A DNA stretch of 64,000 nt from Ligula intestinalis (Eukaryota; Platyhelminthes; Cestoda; Diphyllobothriidea; Diphyllobothriidae): contig JAYGXS010000004.1 of assembly GCA_036362985.1 (NCBI GenBank), forward strand, positions 24,835,728-24,899,727, given 5' to 3'. Shown here piece by piece: positions 59,701 through 64,000 of the stretch (positions are counted from its first letter, which is position 1; each line of letters opens with the position of its first letter). A program made the translations under genes and the position numbers. The notes under the pieces are model-generated. The model ran no database searches and was not told the DNA's origin. It saw only the letters and a list, made by a program, of their open reading frames with translations.

Positions 59701-62700
59701 GTTCGGATTCACGTACAAGCCTATCACATCTTGACCATCTTTTGCTTAGCTTCGCGTTTCGCTTCCGCTTGTCGCTTCGTTAATTTGCAAAACCAAATGC
59801 GACGCACCTTAGCTTACTTCTACCCTGACGTTATGTTATCGAGCATTTCGCGTAGTCAGGATTTTAACAGCCTCCCAGATTAAATACTAAATGGTGAAAA
59901 TAGTTGGGTGACTTTAGGGTTGCTACATGGACTAAAAACAGGACAGAGCACTGTCATCTATGTTATCTTTGCCTTCTACGCGATCTAACATAGTTTTTTT
60001 ACTCTGTCGACATTAATAGCTCTCAAAACCTGTTTCCATCATTAGAATCAGTGACTTGGGGTGTTCTAATAAACACTTTTAGTCGAAACATGTTCTCAAG
60101 AATCGAACTGATTTAAACTGGTGATTTGACTATGTGGTCTAGGAGTATAAGTCTTGAACAGGCGAACACCCAGCAGACTAGCTGATAGGCGCCGGTGGAG
60201 TCCCGGTTTTACGGCCCTGTTGACTCATAGACCTGTTACCATCTACCATAAGTCTGCTCAGTGACCCCCTGCTTAATGTATTCTTTATTATAATCCAGTT
60301 TAGATAGGATCTGAGCCGCCATCGCCACCGCCTTTGTGTGAAAACTCGACGTACTTTGCGGGTACCGGCTCGTGCCTGGCACGTGTAGACGGGTTGTTCA
60401 GCCCCGTTAGGCGCTGCTTCTGAGCCCGCCTCCGGAGGTCCTGATTCTGTTTTCCCACCGAACCCAGTTGGGTAAGGGGGGAGACAGTGCGCTAGCTGCT
60501 GATTAAGTCTATTTAACGTACGATTAGCTGTCCTGAGCTCAGTCGATGTGTCACACAGTAGACAGTATCGTTTTTAAGCCGTCATCTCCGCTCGGGATTT
60601 TTCTTTTTCATTGGCTTATTCTTCATTCATGTTCGTTTATCGATGATATTACTGATTGAGCGGAGAATTGGATAATCCCTGCACAGTTGCTGTCTTAGTT
60701 TGTTTTTTATTTTGCCAGTTAATTTCTAAAAATTTTGCTTTGGAAACCGGCTTTTGAGGACAAGCTTTTTTTTATAAAACGCAGTCTACACTTTCCGGAA
60801 TACTTGAAGACCTACTACTCTCTAGTGCATGATTGGTTCTCACCTAGAGCTGCTAGGTTCCTCGGTTTAACCTAACACCTGCAAAATGCCTTCTTCCCTA
60901 CCCATACAAGCACCTGGGACGTGAACTTTCTCATCCATTCGTAAATGCCGAAAGTTATAAATGATTGTTGATTACTCGCTAACTGGTATCGATGCAGTGC
61001 CTTAATATTATAAGGAACAACCTGAAAGAATGTAAAACTGAAAGAATATCGGAAAATTAATGTTAAATTTGAAAAGCATTAAATTCCGAAACGGTGAAAA
61101 GTCACTGTAATTGATGCTAATAAATGCAACTAGAATTGTCAGGTGAAAATTTTAACATATCATTTTGCGTATAGTGAAAGCACTTTCCTTTCGTCCATTT
61201 TCCTTATAGTCTTTTTGTTCTGGTGTTAGATTACAGTTATTTTCAGATCGTCTTTGAAATAATGGGAAATTCTCCAAGATTTTCAGTGTTTTCAGGCAAT
61301 TGGCCAGAAACTCAGGTCGTGCTCTACACGTTCATCAGCATCTTCAAATTAAGATATTTCTCAAAAACATTTGCTGGAAAAGTCAGTTTTTTCAATATTC
61401 TTTCTAATACAGATAGCCGTTTGGACCATATTTATAGACTCACACAAGGATGAAAACTCGTTGACGAGAAATGTGAATGGCCACAACAAAAGTCAGCAAC
61501 TAATTTGTCCAAGATCATTTAGAAAGCTTTCTAATAGTAAGTCACGGCTTATAAAAACGCTTAAATTAGATATTTATAGAACGAATGTCTGCGTACTTTA
61601 CCTTCCTTCAAGTTTGCGTCAAAGAACAAATGGGAAACTTACCTGATTCAATTTCTGAACAAGACACACATCACGAGATTAGCAGGATTTATTGATGTCA
61701 TAAAATTTCGTGATTGTAGACGGTCCTGCTAATCTCGTGATCTTTGCCTTGTTCAAATTTCTTCTGGGAAAAAATGTTTCAAGATACAGTTTCTGCTAAA
61801 AGTAAGGGACTTCACTCTCATATTGAAGCTTTCTTCGCTATATTTATGCACTGTTAGGCTCCGTTCAAAGGTTGCAAATGCACTTCAGCGTGACGGAATA
61901 TATAACTAGGTCTTGCAAAAATTGCTAGTCTTTTATCCATTCCGTTGCTTGTTTACACATTATCGGTAATTAAGTGTATGTTGCCATATGCTTCAACGTT
62001 TTTTGTTATAGCGTTGATTTCCACAAAAAAAAACGCGTATTTTTTTACGGTCCCAAATCTTGGCGTGGTTAAACATAATACGGATAAACAAACTTATTCC
62101 TGTGTTTTGTGACGAAAAACTTCAGAAATTAGCAAACAACATTTTTACAGCTAGATTTTATCCTTATTTTCGGACAAACAACGTGACTCCTCACATTTAC
62201 CTGATTTTCATTGACTGATGATAATTTTTTCGCTGCCAAAAGGTCAATTATCTGAGGCCTTTATAGCACAACACAAAATACAGTAGATTTGTTGTGGTAT
62301 TAAATGGCATAGTAAATATTTTGGATATCAGACAACCTGCGATATCTTTGGAAGTCTGCCTGGCTTTCTTCAATATACAAGATTTAAAATTCAGTGCGCT
62401 TTAATAAAAGGGTCCGCCTGAGCCTAAACTCTCACCATCCAATCAAAATAACGAGGCCAACTATACGCTAACCTCATGACACTGCATGAGTTAGGTCATC
62501 TACTGAAGTGCATCCCTCTCGTGGGTATTTGGTATACTAATTTCACTTCTCATGTACCTCTGTGGTGATGGCTCTATCATGATGGCGTCACGCGAAGCTG
62601 CTTAAACTCCGTTGGCCTTCAAAGGCTTGGAAGTTCTTGAGATGTTTACAACTGGGGAAGTGTTACTAACAAACGATCCAAACTTCCTCCTCCTCTTTTC

Positions 62701-62953
62701 GCTCCCTGCTATCGCATCCTGTCATTCCTCCTTTCATCTGCCCCGAATAACAGGCAAGTCCAAGCACAGTACAAGGAGATCATGGCTACTGCGCGCCAGA
62801 TGTCCCGTCAGATAGCAGCCCTCTCTGAACTGCAGAAACGCTTCTCCTTTCAGCTCTCTTCGGCCGGTCAGCAGCAATTGGAGCTGGAGCATGAATTTTC
62901 CTTCAACGCCGAGGCCCAGCGTATAGTGTCCGTGAATTCGGCTAATCTTGTCG
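53669..62953 (+). CDS. ARFIP: Arfaptin, 5' part (gene continues past the window)
   Basis: Arfaptins bind Arf1, Arl1 and Rac through a crescent-shaped AH/BAR domain and act at the trans-Golgi on membrane curvature and vesicle release. Three exons join in phase: 53669-53741 (24 codons, phase 1 out), 56123-56300 and 62754-62953. Exon 2 gives FKAWSSTALKCTKQVIEEKL, matching LKNWSINTYKCTRQIISEKL of vertebrate arfaptin; exon 3 gives QYKEIMATARQMSRQ and ELEHEFSFNAEAQRI, matching KYENILKLAQTLSTQ and ELHEEFGYNADTQKL. Together they cover the N-terminal amphipathic segment and the first BAR helices. The donor at 62954 (GTAAGT, phase 1) leads out of the window; the later helices are not seen. The start exon is tentative because its sequence is not conserved. 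Confidence 0.88.
56123..56300 (+). CDS. ARFIP: Arfaptin exon 2, start of AH/BAR domain
   Basis: Starts after ATATATAG and ends at donor GTAAGT. It encodes the conserved KCTKQVIEEKLG segment and DPEIEAKVGVLK, the equivalent of DLELEAQIEILRD. The antisense 118-codon frame over the same bases is a shadow. Confidence 0.88.
59289..59450 (+). repeat. Dispersed repeat, second copy
   Basis: Counterpart of 2155-2340 (see the shared blocks there). It lies in arfaptin intron 2. Confidence 0.5.
61657..61754. repeat. 98-bp hairpin-forming inverted repeat in arfaptin intron 2
   Basis: Outer arms GAACAAG / CTTGTTC and inner perfect 18-bp arms ATCACGAGATTAGCAGGA (61670-61687) and its inverse (61724-61741), with 6-nt symmetric bulges and a 36-nt loop. 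No family was recognised. Confidence 0.75.
62754..62953 (+). CDS. ARFIP: Arfaptin exon 3, BAR helix
   Basis: Starts after GAATAACAG in phase 2 and ends at donor GTAAGT in phase 1. It encodes KQVQAQYKEIMATARQMSRQ through NSANLVG, matching the family stretch that ends GETLLG. The intron before it is 6453 nt. Confidence 0.92.
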
Positions 62954-63897
62954 GTAAGTCTGACAGTTATTGTAACGGTGGTGATGCCTGGGACAGCAGC
63001 GTGCCAGTGCGCACGTTCCGGGTTTCTTCCATCCTCACAATGTAACTTCAAACAGCTCGTCACGACTACCTCAAATCTTATCTTCCCTCTTAGTGCCCCA
63101 TATCGCCTAGCATCCCACCCATAACCTTCCGGCCGTAGTAGCTAATACCCACAGAGAGTAGCATCGATTTCGCAGGTGGTTTGAGCTAGTTCGGGTCGTT
63201 TTCCTGCTAGGCCAGACGTCGATCCTAGTGGGTTTCTCCAACCGTCTGGGCTGTCTCAGCGGTCCTTTGTAGGGTTGCACTATCTAGTTATTTCGATAAT
63301 CATACGGTCTACCCGGTGAGTAATAGTTACTTTACGCTACGCTCCGGACCTTATGTAGACCGCCGAGCGACGTAGGACTCAAGGTGGCCCTGGCGCGATA
63401 GTGTTGCGAGTTTGAGAGTCGCATCTGTAGTTCACTCTGATGCACTCTGGGTTTCTTAGGCTGTCGATCCGTAAGCTAAGTAAGAATTAAAGTCAGTTGG
63501 GGAGCCCTTTGAAAGGCGAGGACAGTAGTGTGTCATCATGGCAATCTTGCTGTCCGCGGCTGAAAAAAATAGGTGAAATCTGTTTCATTCATGGCGCTAA
63601 AATGCCACGAATGACTAATCGCGCGTTTTGAAAGTTGCAAGTGCATCCTTAATTTCTTTTTTTGCTTGCCATGAGTCCCTACATCCTTATAGCCTTATTC
63701 TCAGAGAATGGAAAACCCTGTTCTGCACTTTAAATAGCCAAATAAGGGGACCTCTCTCATGATATGTCGTGAAATTTATGCGAAAATCACTGTCCTGTGT
63801 CCTGACATTTTTGCATGCGTTTTATGCTTCAATCGAGCTTTCATGCAACTTTTAGTTTATTCATTATCCTTTTACTTATTTATATTTGTCGAATTCA
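62954..63897. other. Arfaptin intron 3, 5' part
   Basis: No exon matching the next BAR helix is found before the window ends. Confidence 0.5.
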
Positions 63898-63918
63898 ATA
63901 TATATATATATATATATG
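63898..63918 (+). repeat. (TA)n microsatellite
   Basis: About ten TA dinucleotides directly before the Penelope-type fragment at the right edge of the window. Confidence 0.9.
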
Positions 63919-63959
63919 AGAAGAAAGAGCGATCTCGGGAACCATAATTGTAATATCCT

Positions 63960-63993
63960 GACGTTTCAAAAACAGACAAGTTTCCGTCGTCGG
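63960..63993 (-). ncRNA. Penelope-type hammerhead-like motif at the right edge
   Basis: On the minus strand: CCGACGA (one base from CTGACGA), a stem GGAAAC-ttgtct-GTTTTT, then GAAACGTC, in which GTC would be the cleavage triplet. The next bases run into GGTTCCCGAGATCGCTC, kin to the arms of the foldbacks at 7.7 and 45.3 kb. This looks like the end of a Penelope-like element. Confidence 0.45.
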
Positions 63994-64000
63994 AGGTAAG

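Larger units (their letters stand above)
56301..62753. other. Arfaptin intron 2, mostly featureless
   Basis: 6453 nt. Apart from the dispersed repeat at 59.3 kb and the hairpin at 61.7 kb I see nothing recognisable; frames are short and overlapping. A G+C-rich patch lies at 60300-60490. Confidence 0.5.

Overview
This is animal nuclear DNA, most likely from a parasitic flatworm. A large-genome tapeworm is my best guess, but it is an inference and a trematode is not excluded. The reasons are three 35-nt spliceosomal introns at the 5' end of one gene followed by introns of 0.5 to 4.4 kb, gene-poor sequence crowded with decayed retroelements (RTE-like and jockey/CR1-like LINEs, Ty3/Gypsy, Penelope-type repeats), mariner fossils, MITEs and tRNA-derived SINEs, and two 100-N scaffold gaps. 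Most open frames in the window are chance frames; only three host genes are convincing.

Region by region. (1) 1-11.6 kb is gene-free downstream sequence holding a SINE, two mariner fossils, a 5'-truncated LINE, a foldback repeat and a 579-bp MITE. (2) 11,747-29,224, minus strand: a complete phosphoglucomutase-2/phosphopentomutase (PGM2) gene. I reconstructed 13 exons whose phases all agree, giving 599 residues with every catalytic loop present. Its introns carry nested repeats: a foldback pair bearing hammerhead-like motifs, a second copy of the MITE, a two-unit tandem repeat, and two 450-490 bp palindromic elements side by side. (3) 29.2-43.4 kb: tRNA-like sequences just upstream of PGM2, an internally deleted LINE, and a Gypsy element reduced to gag, protease and integrase. 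(4) 43,468-50,245, minus strand: a PUF60/half-pint splicing factor gene, with a clear exon carrying two RRMs and two less certain downstream exons; its large intron holds an N gap, an RTE-like LINE, a Penelope-type foldback and a pogo-like MITE. (5) 53,669 to the right edge, plus strand: the 5' part of an arfaptin gene (AH/BAR domain), divergent from PUF60 and running out of the window.

The three genes serve separate housekeeping jobs (pentose/hexose phosphate interconversion, pre-mRNA splicing, Golgi membrane curvature) and show no sign of joint regulation. The most unusual material is the repeat fraction, above all several different hairpin motifs with a CTGAYGA-stem-GAAA core like that of the hammerhead ribozymes known from Penelope-like elements.
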